A DNA stretch of 64,000 nucleotides from contig NZ_CP049868.1 of NCBI RefSeq assembly GCF_011303555.1, positions 372,001-436,000 of the forward strand. Direction: 5' to 3'. Positions 51,195-61,448 of the stretch are shown here, piece after piece. Position numbers and translations under genes: made by a program. How positions within the stretch are numbered: the first letter of the stretch is position 1; each line of letters starts with the position of its first letter. This DNA comes from Pedobacter sp. HDW13 (GTDB lineage Bacteria > Bacteroidota > Bacteroidia > Sphingobacteriales > Sphingobacteriaceae). The notes below the pieces were generated by a model. That model was not told the DNA's origin, ran no database searches, and was given only the letters and a program-made list of their open reading frames with translations.

Positions 51195-52322
51195 CTATTT
51201 CCAATTTACTTTTTTCTTCCCGAACATGGATAAAAACCCATTCAGGATTAAAAACAGAAACAAAAGTATATCTAAAATCGGGAACCACCAACGCAAATCG
51301 CCATAGTTTAACCGTTTAAGTAGTTTTGGATAAATAAAACACCTGATGACGATGCTTAACACAAAAATACCTGCGGCTACATATTGTGCTTCACGACTTA
51401 AAAACATGCAAGCCGCAAAAAAAGCATAAAACAAAAACTGGAATACGATCTGAACGGTTAAAATAAACTTGTGCTTCGGTTTATAGAGCTTTCCGGCACC
51501 GAAATGGCGTTTCTTTTGACGAAGGTAACCTGCCCAGGTTTTATTTGGTTCGCTCCAAACATGGCTATCGGAATGCAAACGCACCTCCGTATTATAAGCA
51601 TTGGCATGTGCGTTTACAAACAAATCATCGTCGCCCGATGGAATGTGCATATGCGCCGCAAAGCCTTTATGCTTAAAAAAAAGGGATTTTTTATACGCCA
51701 TATTACGCCCAACGCCCATATACGGCATCCCCTTAATGGCGAAAGACAGGTAATTAACTGCCGTAAAAAAGGTTTCGAAACGAATCAGCGCATTTAAAAG
51801 GCTTCTCCTTTTCATATAAGGCGAATAGCCCAGTACAATTTCCGTTTGTTCATCAGCAGGCTGCTGCATGTCCATTAACCAATGGTTCGATGCCGGGATG
51901 CAATCCGCATCAGTAAACACCAACCAATCGTATTTGGCTGCTTTTATTCCCATGGTAACGGCAAATTTCTTACCGGCAATAAACTTATCGTTATCTAAAA
52001 TCTTAACTATTTTAAGGTTACGGTGCTTCTTTTCAAAAGCTTCTAAAAACTCTTCTGTACCATCCCAAGAACGATCGTTAACCACAACCACTTCAAATTC
52101 AGGGTAATCCTGACTCAATAAAGCAGGTAGATATTGCTCTAGGTTTACAATTTCGTTTCTGGCACAAACAATTACACTAATAGGTTTTCTGGCCGATAAA
52201 GGTACTTCTTCTATACTTACCCGGGCCAGCTTTAAATGAACAAAGAGCACGTAATAAAGCTGAACTAAAAGGCAGAAGCCCAGTATGGAGAGCAGAATAA
52301 TTTCAAGCGGAGTTAATATCAC
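51195..52322 (-). CDS. GT2 glycosyltransferase, membrane-associated
   Basis: About 375 residues from a GTG at 52322 (MILTPLEIILL); the longer frame to 52412 starts at TTG in promoter DNA for tgt. N-terminal TM helix (about 6-26). GT-A core: ISVIVCARNEIVNLEQYLPAL, VVVVNDRSWDGTEEFL, VFTDADCIPA (DxD), SGDDDLFVNAHA, and RQKKRHFGAG (QxxRW-like end as RQKKRH). Three TM helices close the protein (LTVQIVFQFLFYAFFAA, YVAAGIFVLSIVIRCF, FPILDILLFLFLILNGF). The topology fits a processive-like inner-membrane transferase for lipid-linked or exported glycans. Products are unknown. The gene lies 25 nt upstream of rsmG and they are probably co-transcribed. Confidence 0.85.
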   Translation of the reverse strand: MILTPLEIILLSILGFCLLVQLYYVLFVHLKLARVSIEEVPLSARKPISVIVCARNEIVNLEQYLPALLSQDYPEFEVVVVNDRSWDGTEEFLEAFEKKHRNLKIVKILDNDKFIAGKKFAVTMGIKAAKYDWLVFTDADCIPASNHWLMDMQQPADEQTEIVLGYSPYMKRRSLLNALIRFETFFTAVNYLSFAIKGMPYMGVGRNMAYKKSLFFKHKGFAAHMHIPSGDDDLFVNAHANAYNTEVRLHSDSHVWSEPNKTWAGYLRQKKRHFGAGKLYKPKHKFILTVQIVFQFLFYAFFAACMFLSREAQYVAAGIFVLSIVIRCFIYPKLLKRLNYGDLRWWFPILDILLFLFLILNGFLSMFGKKKVNWK

Positions 52323-52454
52323 GATGGTAAAATAAATAGGCGCAAATTTCTCATTTTTAATCTGTAAAACACTTTTATGTTGATAAAAAATTAAACAAAA
52401 ATATGCCCTCAATTTTTGCTATTTTTGGCAGATTTTTGACGAGAAAAATACATT

Positions 52455-53585
52455 ATGAAATTTAGTTTACAGGCTAACGATCCACTATCCAAAGCCAGGG
52501 CCGGAACAGTAACAACTGCCCATGGCGAAATACAAACCCCTATTTTTATGCCTGTGGGCACCGCCGGAACGGTTAAAGCCGTACACCAGCGCGAACTTAA
52601 AGATGATATTGACGCAAAAATCATTCTTGGAAATACCTACCACCTATACTTAAGACCAGGACTTGATATTTTGGAAAAAGCAGGCGGTTTACATAAATTT
52701 ATTGGCTGGGACCGTCCGATTTTAACCGATAGCGGTGGCTATCAGGTGTATTCTTTAAGTAAAGTACGTAAAATTAAAGAAGAAGGTGTTACTTTCCATT
52801 CGCATATTGATGGTTCGAAACACCTTTTTACGCCCGAGTATGCCATGGATATCCAGCGCACCATTGGTGCCGACATCATTATGGCCTTTGATGAGTGTAC
52901 TCCATATCCATGCGATTACACTTACGCCGCAAACTCTATAAAAATGACGCACCGCTGGTTAGAGCGCTGCTGTACTCATTTTGATAATACCCAACCTAAA
53001 TACGGCTTTGATCAAACACTTTTCCCTATTGTTCAGGGCTCGGTATATAAAGATTTAAGGATTAAATCGGCCGAATTTATTGCCAGTATGAACCGAGAGG
53101 GCAATGCCATAGGGGGGTTATCGGTAGGCGAGCCTGCAGAAGAAATGTACGCCATGACAGAAGTGGTTTGCAATATATTACCAGCCGAGAAACCACGTTA
53201 TTTAATGGGCGTTGGCACTCCGATTAACATATTAGAGAACATTGCTCTGGGAATAGATATGTTTGATTGCGTAATGCCAACCAGAAATGCAAGAAATGGC
53301 ATGCTTTTTACCAGAAATGGAATAATCAACATCAGGAACAAAAAATGGGAGAACGATTTTTCTCCTCTTGATGCGGAAAGCGATCTGCATGCCGATCAGG
53401 TAACTACCAAAGCTTATTTAAGGCACCTGGTACACAGTAATGAAATGTTGGGCGCACAGATTGCAACCTTACATAACCTGCATTTCTATCTTTGGTTGGT
53501 AAAACAGGCCAGAGAGAAGATTATTGCAGGCGAATTCTACGAGTGGAAAAACAAAATGGTTAAAATATTAGGCAATAAGCTATAA
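52455..53585 (+). CDS. tgt: tRNA-guanine transglycosylase (Tgt)
   Basis: 376 residues, full length. IFMPVGTAGTVKAV, LTDSGGYQVYSL (Asp for the base), AFDECTPYP, GLSVGEPAEEMY and GIDMFDCVMPTRNARNG carry the family motifs; the last has the nucleophile Asp in FDCVMPTRNARNG. The Zn site differs from the standard CxCxxC: the C-terminal stretch (RNKKWENDFSPLDAESDLHADQVTTKAY) lacks the Cys set seen in E. coli Tgt, as in several Bacteroidota enzymes. It exchanges G34 of tRNA for preQ1. It lies 1 nt upstream of the LptF/G-like gene. Confidence 0.94.
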   Translation: MKFSLQANDPLSKARAGTVTTAHGEIQTPIFMPVGTAGTVKAVHQRELKDDIDAKIILGNTYHLYLRPGLDILEKAGGLHKFIGWDRPILTDSGGYQVYSLSKVRKIKEEGVTFHSHIDGSKHLFTPEYAMDIQRTIGADIIMAFDECTPYPCDYTYAANSIKMTHRWLERCCTHFDNTQPKYGFDQTLFPIVQGSVYKDLRIKSAEFIASMNREGNAIGGLSVGEPAEEMYAMTEVVCNILPAEKPRYLMGVGTPINILENIALGIDMFDCVMPTRNARNGMLFTRNGIINIRNKKWENDFSPLDAESDLHADQVTTKAYLRHLVHSNEMLGAQIATLHNLHFYLWLVKQAREKIIAGEFYEWKNKMVKILGNKL

Positions 53586-53586
53586 A

Positions 53587-54690
53587 ATGAACATCATCAA
53601 AGGCAACATTAAAATTATAGATCGGTACATTATCGGCAAATACCTGGGTACATTTATATATACACTGGCCATTTTTGTGATCATAATTGTAGTGTTCGAC
53701 CTTTCTGAAAAGATGGACGATTTTATGAAGAGCGGGCTTAGTTTCTGGGGTATCCTAACTAAATATTATGCAGGATCTATCCCCTTTTACGTAAATATGC
53801 TCTCGCCGCTGATCAATTTTATTGCGGTAATCTTCTTTACAGCTAAAATGGCCGATCAAACAGAAATTGTACCGATATTAAGTGGTGGAGTAAGCTTTAA
53901 CCGGTTTTTATTCCCTTATCTGGTTTCAGCAAGCATCATTTTCTCGGCAAACTTGCTATCCAATCTCTACATTTTACCTTATACCAATACCTTAAAAAAC
54001 CGCTTCGAAAACACATACGTAAAGCGTAACGATCCTTCAACAAAATCCAACATCCACATGAAACTGGATGATAAAACCTATATCTACATTGATAATTTCG
54101 ACAACAAAACCAACTCAGGTTACCGTTTTTCACTGGATAATTTTAGTGGCGATGTACTAACCAAAAAGATTGTTGCCGAGAATATAAAATGGGACTCGCT
54201 TAAGCGCAAATGGCAGTTAACAAATTACTCCATCCGTAAGATTGAAGGGCTCAAAGAGACGATGATTTACGGCAACGGCAAGCTTAAAGATACGATATTA
54301 GATATGCGCCCGGACGATTTTTCAGCCTATGATAACGTGGTGCAAAATCTTACTACCAAAGAATTGTCGGATAAGATCAGAAAAGAAAAGATTCGCGGAA
54401 CAGGCGTTATGAACGATCTACAGTTTGAAAAATATAAACGTTATCTGCACCCACTTTCGGCCTTTGTACTTACCCTGATTGGCGTGGCTTTATCTTCACG
54501 TAAAGTGCGTGGAGGTGTCGGAGTATCTTTAGGTATCGGAATCTTCATTAGCTTCGCTTACATCGTATTTAACCAGTTTACACAGATGTTCTCTACCAAG
54601 GGAGGTTTGCCTCCCTTTGCAGCGGTAATTATGCCTACTATATTTTTCGGCTTACTAGGCTTTTACCTGCTTAGAAAAGCACCGAAATAA
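53587..54690 (+). CDS. LptF/LptG-family permease
   Basis: 367 residues. Helices at about 15-36, 55-80, 100-120 and, after a long periplasmic beta-jellyroll (about 135-275), 285-305, 315-330 and 340-360: six TM, as in LptF and LptG. Motifs IIVVFDLSEKMDDFMKSGLS, LSGGVSFNRFLFPYL and HPLSAFVLTLIGVALSSRKVRGGVG fit the YjgP/YjgQ family. It is one half of the inner-membrane LPS export ABC transporter with LptB2 and is next to tgt, a common arrangement in Bacteroidota. LptF and LptG cannot be told apart here. Confidence 0.9.
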   Translation: MNIIKGNIKIIDRYIIGKYLGTFIYTLAIFVIIIVVFDLSEKMDDFMKSGLSFWGILTKYYAGSIPFYVNMLSPLINFIAVIFFTAKMADQTEIVPILSGGVSFNRFLFPYLVSASIIFSANLLSNLYILPYTNTLKNRFENTYVKRNDPSTKSNIHMKLDDKTYIYIDNFDNKTNSGYRFSLDNFSGDVLTKKIVAENIKWDSLKRKWQLTNYSIRKIEGLKETMIYGNGKLKDTILDMRPDDFSAYDNVVQNLTTKELSDKIRKEKIRGTGVMNDLQFEKYKRYLHPLSAFVLTLIGVALSSRKVRGGVGVSLGIGIFISFAYIVFNQFTQMFSTKGGLPPFAAVIMPTIFFGLLGFYLLRKAPK

Positions 54691-54692
54691 CA

Positions 54693-55571
54693 ATGGAAGC
54701 AACCAAAAAAAACCTGCTCATCCTCCATCTTACTGTTTTTGTTTGGGGCTTTACAGGTGTATTAGGAAAAGTAATTTCTATCGATGCTGTCCCCATGGTT
54801 TGGTACAGGGTGTTAATTGCAGCAGCTACACTTTTTGCCTGGTTTTTAATCACAAGGAAGAACATTAAAATTACCAGAACACAATTTATCCAGTTCTTTT
54901 TAACCGGCGCAATTGTAGCTATCCACTGGATATTTTTCTTTCATGCCATTAAGGTCTCCACCGTTTCTGTAACCTTGGTTTGCCTTTCGTCCTTCACTTT
55001 ATTTACCGCTATTTTAGAGCCGATAATTAAAAAACAACCGATACAAACAGGAGATATTTTTATTGGTCTGCTGATTATTTTAGGCATCTATATGATCTTT
55101 AAATTTGAAGGTCAGTATACTTTAGGCATTATTTTCGGATTACTTGCAGCAGTAGCCTCGAGTCTTTTTTCGATCATCAATTCAACGCTGGTTCAAAAAA
55201 GCGAGCCTTCAATTATTGGTTTTTACGAATTGCTTGGCGGCCTTTTCTGGATCACTTTATACCGTTTGTACGACGGATCGTTGTTGAGTATGCACTTTAA
55301 TTTAAGCACCAGCGACTGGTTCTATTTAGCACTTCTAGGTACACTTTGCACCTCGGTTGCCTATGTAGCCGGCGTATCGGTAATGCGCACTTTATCGGCT
55401 TTCAGGGTTGCATTAATTACCAATTTAGAACCTGTTTACGGGATCTTACTGGCCTTCATTTTCTTTCAGAATAAGGAACAGATGACCGGTGGATTTTACA
55501 TCGGTGCAACCATTATCCTGGGAGCTATCTTCCTTTATCCGATCTATAAAAAGCGAAAAAACAAGTTGTAG
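54693..55571 (+). CDS. EamA/DMT-family transporter
   Basis: 292 residues, ten TM helices in two EamA repeats (about 5-140 and 150-290). The first begins LHLTVFVWGFTGVLGKVI, the second LLAAVASSLFSIINSTLVQ, both typical. GTLCTSVAYVAGVSVM and LITNLEPVYGILLAFIFF give the family's conserved Pro/Gly-containing helix end. DMT proteins export or exchange metabolites such as amino acids; substrate unknown. It begins 2 nt after the LptF/G-like gene and looks co-transcribed with it. No terminator was obvious after it. Confidence 0.9.
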   Translation: MEATKKNLLILHLTVFVWGFTGVLGKVISIDAVPMVWYRVLIAAATLFAWFLITRKNIKITRTQFIQFFLTGAIVAIHWIFFFHAIKVSTVSVTLVCLSSFTLFTAILEPIIKKQPIQTGDIFIGLLIILGIYMIFKFEGQYTLGIIFGLLAAVASSLFSIINSTLVQKSEPSIIGFYELLGGLFWITLYRLYDGSLLSMHFNLSTSDWFYLALLGTLCTSVAYVAGVSVMRTLSAFRVALITNLEPVYGILLAFIFFQNKEQMTGGFYIGATIILGAIFLYPIYKKRKNKL

Positions 55572-58222
55572 TTACCGGGCGCAACAACGCTTATTATCTT
55601 CATATTTGCTCGCATGCCTTGAATCTTAAACAGATTTAATGCCGGTTTTCGTCTCAACCCATTCCCCGAGCTTTATACAAAAGAAATATATTCCTATTGG
55701 TTTAGCTGACTAGTTCCTGCTGGATTTGTGCTAATACGAGCATAAATTTAAGAAGCAACAGACAGTCAAAAAAACCAATGCATCCCAAAGAATACAGATA
55801 AGAACCCTACGGATCCGACAAGGTAATTTCTACTAAGCTGAGAAGAAAAAAGATCAAAAACCTAATCAGATTTGCGCCAAACAAACTACTATTGAAACCA
55901 AAAAACATAGGTCTATTATAGCCATAAGATCTACTTAAATCTGCGTATGAATCTGTAAAATCTGCGGGAAAATTCAATATAATTTTTAACGGCTAGAATC
56001 TTGCAACACTGAAGAAACGATGCCTCTCGCTAAGAAAAAATTTCTAACACAGTAAACCCAAATCAACCGAGTTTAAATGAACTAACTAATTGTCAACACA
56101 TAAAACCAGAGCCAAATCTAAGTAACCCATTGAGCTAAAAACATGCTTTTGATCTACGCGCCTATAGGATAACAAGAACACGCCTAGCAGGGAAAAAGAC
56201 GATCAACATTCCAACAAATAAACCGCGTAAACACGCACACTAGTAACGCAAAAGATAAGGCAACAATTAACTTTAACAATCCACTTCCTAAGCAGAATAG
56301 GTGTTAAAAAAAGAAGACAGAACTCAAAAAAAGAGGAAACTAAACCGGAGATAAGTAGCCTTGAAAAAGAATAACATTCTCCTAAATACTTTACCAAATG
56401 GATTAAAAAAATGGCGAAGCAACAATTACTAATTCAAGATAGCCGTATACTTCTCTTACCAATTAATAAGTTGTTCTGCTTTCCAAATAAGAGCAACAGT
56501 CAGTACCGAAAACTAACCAAATTCCCTCCCATTACCTGATCATAACTAATGACAAGAGACGCCTTAAACCAAGGATATTATTAAACTAAAAAAAATGAAA
56601 ATCTAAAACAAAATAGCCTCAAAAGAAGCAAATGATATTCAGATAAATATTAAAAAAAGGCTAGACAGAATACAATTTCTTCGTTCTAAAAAAGCCTATT
56701 TTACTAACCGATATATTACATCAAAATAACTGAAAATACCATCATAAAATCGAGCACCAAAAACTACTAAAAAACATAATAACCACCAACCAATAGAAAG
56801 CAAAAAATTAGATCATATTAACACTTGAAACAAAGCAAAAAAAACAAAACAAATCAGGGATAAAACCAACACAAAAAGTCACAAAAAAAACACCAAAACA
56901 TAAGCCAATTTCACAGGATAAAACCTGTAAAACACCCAGGTGGTTTACAAACATTTTCCTGAAATAAAAAGACATTTTGAGCTATAAAAACGAAAGTAAA
57001 AACCACATATTTTTGAACCAAAAGACAGAAAACAAAAAGCACATCGGTTACTTCAAAATGCCCAGCATAGAAAAATTAAAAGAGCAGCTAGCAAAAGATC
57101 AATAAAAAACCCTTAAGCGAAATGGTATTATTTAGCAGATCAAAAATCATTTCTCATGATAAAAAAGAGTCAATCATGAGTTAGAAAATCACTCAAACCA
57201 CAGCATAGAAACAAGCTATTTATTGCCTTTACAAAAGAAGTTTTATCAATAATTGCTTTAAAAACTATGCAAACCCACCCATTGGCTAAAAAGTATAAAA
57301 ACCAGTCAAAAACACAATTTAAACAGCAATAATGGCACTTTTTACCCCAAAAATACCCGCCCATTAAAAAACACAGCAAAACCCTCTCGTACGGTGAATA
57401 TCGCAAGGAAATTGCCTTACAAATTGAAATTTCGCTTAATTCCTCGCTTCAAAACAGGCAAAAAGCATACAATTTCACCTCGCACCTAGCTTTTTGAAGC
57501 AAGAAAATCGATGTATTTTTTGGATAAAAATCCCTAATCAAGGGTCGAAATGAGTATTAAAAACTGTTTAACGAAAAGACCAAATCGCCTTAAAAAACCG
57601 GGGCTTCAACTCGAAGAGTTTGACTACAAATCAAAAATGAAAGTTAAATTACAAATCAAAAACACAAGACATTTTGTCATCAACCTACTCGACAATCTGA
57701 AAAACAAATTCCGGCACCACTTACAAAAAGCAAAAAACAAGACTGAATTACCAGGTAAAAACCAGGCTAATTGGGTAGCATCACAATACCAAAAATGCCT
57801 ACTCTCAAACCGAAATCAAGTCTAAAACGGCCAGGTAAACCGATAGCCAAACACCGTTAATCTACCGTTAAAAACACTTGCATTCTCACCATATTTACGC
57901 TGATTTTTTAGACTGTTCACAATCAGAAGACTCCGTTAACAGCTATACATTTTTCAAAATAGGGTGAAAAATTTTTGAAGAAAATCGATTAATAAGTGTA
58001 AATTAAACCGTCAAATTACAATAGAAACAAAATGCTTTAATAACACCAATTAAAGCATATTTTTTTGAAAAATTTTTCAATTAAAACAATATTTAATAGA
58101 TTTAAGTTAAAATCATTAATAATTAAAAATCAATATTTTAAACACCAATAGTTAAATTAAAAATTAACAATTCGGACTACTTGAAATTTTTGAAATACTA
58201 AATATTTTAGCAAAGAATTTAA
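55572..58222. other. 2.65-kb gene-free region with extreme A over T asymmetry
   Basis: No frame longer than about 91 codons and none with a recognisable domain. On the plus strand A greatly exceeds T from about 55.75 to 57.83 kb: hand counts per 60-nt row give 31 A/8 T (56281), 37 A/5 T (56821), 32 A/7 T (56881) and 31 A/8 T (57061). Both stops and starts occur freely, so it is not an obvious decayed gene. Near 55.94 kb there are AATCTGCG words common in these genomes. After 57.83 kb the asymmetry fades and DNA is simply AT-rich. A hairpin with a T run at 58032-58066 might end a plus-strand transcript. Confidence 0.6.
58032..58066 (+). terminator. Hairpin with T run at the end of the A-rich region
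   Basis: ATGCTTTAAT (58032-58041) pairs perfectly with ATTAAAGCAT (58049-58058) over a 7-nt loop, followed by ATTTTTTTG. The form is a plus-strand Rho-independent terminator or attenuator 157 nt before the metallopeptidase start. Confidence 0.65.
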
Positions 58223-61027
58223 ATGAATTTAAAAAAGTCAAACAAAAAATTAATTATCAGCTATTTAAGTGCATTTAGCTTAAGTTTTATTTCACCATCA
58301 GTTTTTGGGCAGATTTTCAGCACTGCACAAAACCCACTTAGTGTAAAATGGAACTACATTTTATCAGGAGGCTTTAAAATCATCTATCCCCAGGAACTCG
58401 AAAAAGAAGCCCAAAGAATGGCCAATACCCTACCCTATATCTACCCTCAAATAGGACTGGGTTTAAGGCAGCAAAAAACCAGTATTCCGCTTGTGCTACA
58501 GAACCGCGGAACAGTGGCCAATGGCTTTGTTCAGCTGGCTCCGAAGAAGTCTGAATTCTATGCTACTCCTCCGCAGTTTTTCGATAGTCAGGACTGGCTA
58601 AACAACCTCGCAGTACATGAGCTTAGACACATTGCACAGTTTGACAAATTGACAGGAACGCAAGCACACCCCTTCCCCGAGCTGGTGTACTTCGCTTACT
58701 TTGGCGCAGGCATTCCCACCTGGTTTTTCGAAGGTGATGCCGTTGTGAACGAGACCGCACTAACCTACTCGGGCCGGGGCCGCCAGCCCAACTGGATCAT
58801 GCCTTACCGTACCTCACTTTTGGAAGGCAAAAAAATTAGCTATAGTAAAGCCTATTTCGGATCGAACAAAGACGTTACCCCGGGCTACTACCAAACCGGT
58901 TATTTGATGGTGGCCAACCTAAAAGAAAAATACGGGCAATTCATTTCCGACAGCTTGCTTGGCGACATCAGGAAAAGACCGGTCAGACCTTACCCTTTTT
59001 CGAACAGCTTAAAAAAATTCACAGCAACCAACACCCGAAAATATTTTCTATCGGTACAAGATCAGGTTACTGAGAAGTGGAAAATGCAGGAAGAAAAATC
59101 GGCTACAGAAAGCTATCCAAGTCTGAATAAAAAAACAGCTTTAGCCACAAGCTATTTTTTACCGACACGCATCAATCCAAAACAAATTTTAGCGCTTAAG
59201 GAAAGCAAAACAGATGTTCGTTATTTTGTGATTATAAACGAAGATCAAACGGAGAAAAAATTATTCGGAATTGGCTATCAAGAACAGCCTTGGTTTAGCT
59301 TAAAAAATGATGTTCTGGTTTGGGATGAAATCCGTTATGATCCACGCTACAAACAACGCAGCTATAGCGTAATCTGTTCATACAATTTGAAGACTAAAAA
59401 ATTCAAAAAATTAAGCAGTAAAAGCCGCCTCTTCTCTCCCAGCCTTTCTCACGATGGAAAAAAAATTGTGGCAGCCAGTGTTGGGCTGAACAACCAGTTT
59501 AATCTGGTAGAGCTTGATGCTACAACCGGGCAAATTTTAAAAAGTCATCCTAATCCGGAAAACGAAATTATCCAAACGCCGTCTTTCGATCAGACCGGAA
59601 AAAAGATTACCTATATCGGCGTTACTGAAAAAGGAAAAAATTTATGTCTGATAGATGGTGAACAAAAAACTGCGTTAATTCAAAACAGCCGGCAACAATT
59701 GAGCAGACCGGTTTTTATTGACGACAAAATTGCTTTCAACGCGCACTTCAATGGTATCGATAATATTTACGATATCGACATTGCCACTAAAAAAATAAAT
59801 GCGTTAAGTGCATCTAAATATGGCGCCTTTAACCCAAGCGAAACCAGCGACGGAAAAATGGTTTTTAACGATTACAAAATCAACGGGTATGAAATTGCCG
59901 AAAAACAGATTGAAGAAAAACCTGTAGAAGAAAATGCCTTTGTAGATTTTGCAGCAGCGGCAGAGCAGCAAGAACAGACTGGCAATGTTTTCGAAAACAT
60001 TCCCGATAGCACTTACCAAGCTAAACGCTACCGAACGGCCTTAAATCTTTTCAGTGTTCACAGTATTATTCCGATTATAGATAACGAGTACATTTTTGGC
60101 CTGCAACTCGAATCGAACAATTTATTAAACACAATGGACTTTTATACCGGGGCAAAATATCACCGCGATTTAAAGCGTTTTGAATACACGGCAGATATTA
60201 GCTATAAAGCACTTTATCCTGTATTAAGCGTTCTGTATCGAAACAGACCAAAACGAACGTTCTACCGTGCTAAAAATGCGGTACAGCAAGGTGATTGGCG
60301 CGAACACTATATCAAGTTGAATGCATCGCTCCCGCTTTCGTTTAATGCACGCAATGAGAACTACGCTTTTACGCTGAATGCAGCTACCAGTTTTACGCAA
60401 CGTTACATGCCCGAGAACATGCCCACTAACTTTATCAGCGAACTCAAATTTCCGATGGAATACAATTTTACTTTTAACCACAGTGTGCGCACTACCGAGA
60501 GAGACATTGCGCCAAAGTGGGCTCAGGTTTTCAGGCTTACCTATAACCACCAGCCGTTTGATCAGAATCTGAAAGGTGAAATACTAGCGCTGGAAAGTTT
60601 TCTATATTTCCCCGGCCTGGCCAAAAATCATTCTGTTCTGGCGAGCTTCAATTATCAAAAAGCAACAGGCGTAAACCAGTACGCTACCGAAATTGCAACG
60701 GTGTACGGCTATAACAATATCCAGGCAAAAAGTAAATTGCAAAACAGCTTGCTTTTGAACTACCGCTTTCCATTTGCCTTTCCGGATTGGGAACTTGGCC
60801 CATTGGCTTATGTACGTAATTTCAGGGCGGGTTTATTTTGCCACTACGAGAACATTGGCAAGGGCACAACGTTTAACGATCCTAAAACCTATGGCGTTGA
60901 ATTAAACACCAGCGTAAACCTTTTGCGCTATCAGCCTGTTGTAGATTTAGGAGCAAGATTGGTTTTTGTTAATCAGATTTACAATCAAAATCCGATATTA
61001 GAGTTTTCATTCAATTATAGCTTTTAA
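58223..61027 (+). CDS. Outer-membrane gluzincin peptidase with propeller and beta-barrel
   Basis: 934 residues. Signal peptide (LIISYLSAFSLSFISPSVFG, cleaved about residue 30). Peptidase domain: VHELRHIAQFD (HExxH, His 132-Glu-x-x-His 136) and PTWFFEGDAVVNE with the third metal Glu. A TolB/WD40-like propeller follows (about 290-560) with SPSLSHDGKKIVAAS and PSFDQTGKKITYIG type blades. The last 300 residues are amphipathic strands ending in ILEFSFNYSF, a typical outer-membrane barrel C-terminus with aromatic end. Probably surface or periplasmic proteolysis linked to an OM channel; substrate unknown. lapA-like gene follows 3 nt later. Confidence 0.8.
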   Translation: MNLKKSNKKLIISYLSAFSLSFISPSVFGQIFSTAQNPLSVKWNYILSGGFKIIYPQELEKEAQRMANTLPYIYPQIGLGLRQQKTSIPLVLQNRGTVANGFVQLAPKKSEFYATPPQFFDSQDWLNNLAVHELRHIAQFDKLTGTQAHPFPELVYFAYFGAGIPTWFFEGDAVVNETALTYSGRGRQPNWIMPYRTSLLEGKKISYSKAYFGSNKDVTPGYYQTGYLMVANLKEKYGQFISDSLLGDIRKRPVRPYPFSNSLKKFTATNTRKYFLSVQDQVTEKWKMQEEKSATESYPSLNKKTALATSYFLPTRINPKQILALKESKTDVRYFVIINEDQTEKKLFGIGYQEQPWFSLKNDVLVWDEIRYDPRYKQRSYSVICSYNLKTKKFKKLSSKSRLFSPSLSHDGKKIVAASVGLNNQFNLVELDATTGQILKSHPNPENEIIQTPSFDQTGKKITYIGVTEKGKNLCLIDGEQKTALIQNSRQQLSRPVFIDDKIAFNAHFNGIDNIYDIDIATKKINALSASKYGAFNPSETSDGKMVFNDYKINGYEIAEKQIEEKPVEENAFVDFAAAAEQQEQTGNVFENIPDSTYQAKRYRTALNLFSVHSIIPIIDNEYIFGLQLESNNLLNTMDFYTGAKYHRDLKRFEYTADISYKALYPVLSVLYRNRPKRTFYRAKNAVQQGDWREHYIKLNASLPLSFNARNENYAFTLNAATSFTQRYMPENMPTNFISELKFPMEYNFTFNHSVRTTERDIAPKWAQVFRLTYNHQPFDQNLKGEILALESFLYFPGLAKNHSVLASFNYQKATGVNQYATEIATVYGYNNIQAKSKLQNSLLLNYRFPFAFPDWELGPLAYVRNFRAGLFCHYENIGKGTTFNDPKTYGVELNTSVNLLRYQPVVDLGARLVFVNQIYNQNPILEFSFNYSF

Positions 61028-61030
61028 ACC

Positions 61031-61312
61031 ATGAGTACAAAAACAATTTCGATTATTATTTTAACGGCATTGCTAACCATTTTTTTAATGGTGAATACCG
61101 AGCCTGTAGATTTCGACTTTTTGGTTACCACCATTCCGGTATCTAAACTCTTGGTTATTGGTGTCTGCATTATCATTGGTTTCATTATCGGCTTTGTTGT
61201 GGGCAGGCCAAGAAAAACAATAAGCAGTTATGATGATGAGATTGAGCGAAAAAATCAGCCGACGGGAAATAAAAAGGAGTTGAGTGATGAGGATAGAGAC
61301 TACATTAGTTAA
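61031..61312 (+). CDS. LapA family (DUF1049) membrane protein
   Basis: 93 residues. Two TM helices (about 5-22 and 38-60) separated by FLVTTIPVSK; TM2 runs LLVIGVCIIIGFIIGFVVGR. This is the LapA/YciS fold, which with LapB controls LpxC turnover in proteobacteria; in Bacteroidota LapA-like proteins are common but less studied. A charged cytoplasmic tail ends in DEDRDYIS. It begins 3 nt after the metallopeptidase gene, so they are co-transcribed. Confidence 0.8.
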   Translation: MSTKTISIIILTALLTIFLMVNTEPVDFDFLVTTIPVSKLLVIGVCIIIGFIIGFVVGRPRKTISSYDDEIERKNQPTGNKKELSDEDRDYIS

Positions 61313-61339
61313 TGTCAGCTAAATCTTTTAAAAATAAAC

Positions 61340-61438
61340 CGTCATTTCGAGCGGAGTGAAACGGAGTTGAGAAATCTAATTAAAGATCTCTCCCCGCCTG
61401 TACGGGCAGCATTACGCTGCGCTCCAGTCGAGATGACG
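61340..61438. repeat. Intergenic palindrome, CGTCATTTCGA type
   Basis: CGTCATTTCGA (61340-61350) and TCGAGATGACG (61428-61438) are imperfect inverted ends of a 99-bp element with inner complementary arms (GAGCGGAGTG against CTGCGCTCC). Same family as 32591-32672 and 61793-61872. Confidence 0.75.
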
Positions 61439-61448
61439 AAATTCTCTT

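Noticed and set aside
56203..56397. Minus-strand frame of 64 codons in the A-rich region
   Set aside because: T-rich DNA gives hydrophobic codons by chance; no coding signature.
57170..57406. Minus-strand frame of 78 codons in the A-rich region
   Set aside because: Same reason: hydrophobic codons expected from T-rich strand, no homologue recognised and no tidy start.
57550..57825. 91-codon frame in the A-rich region
   Set aside because: Lys/Asn-rich composition follows from A-rich DNA; no domain, neighbour or start context supports it.
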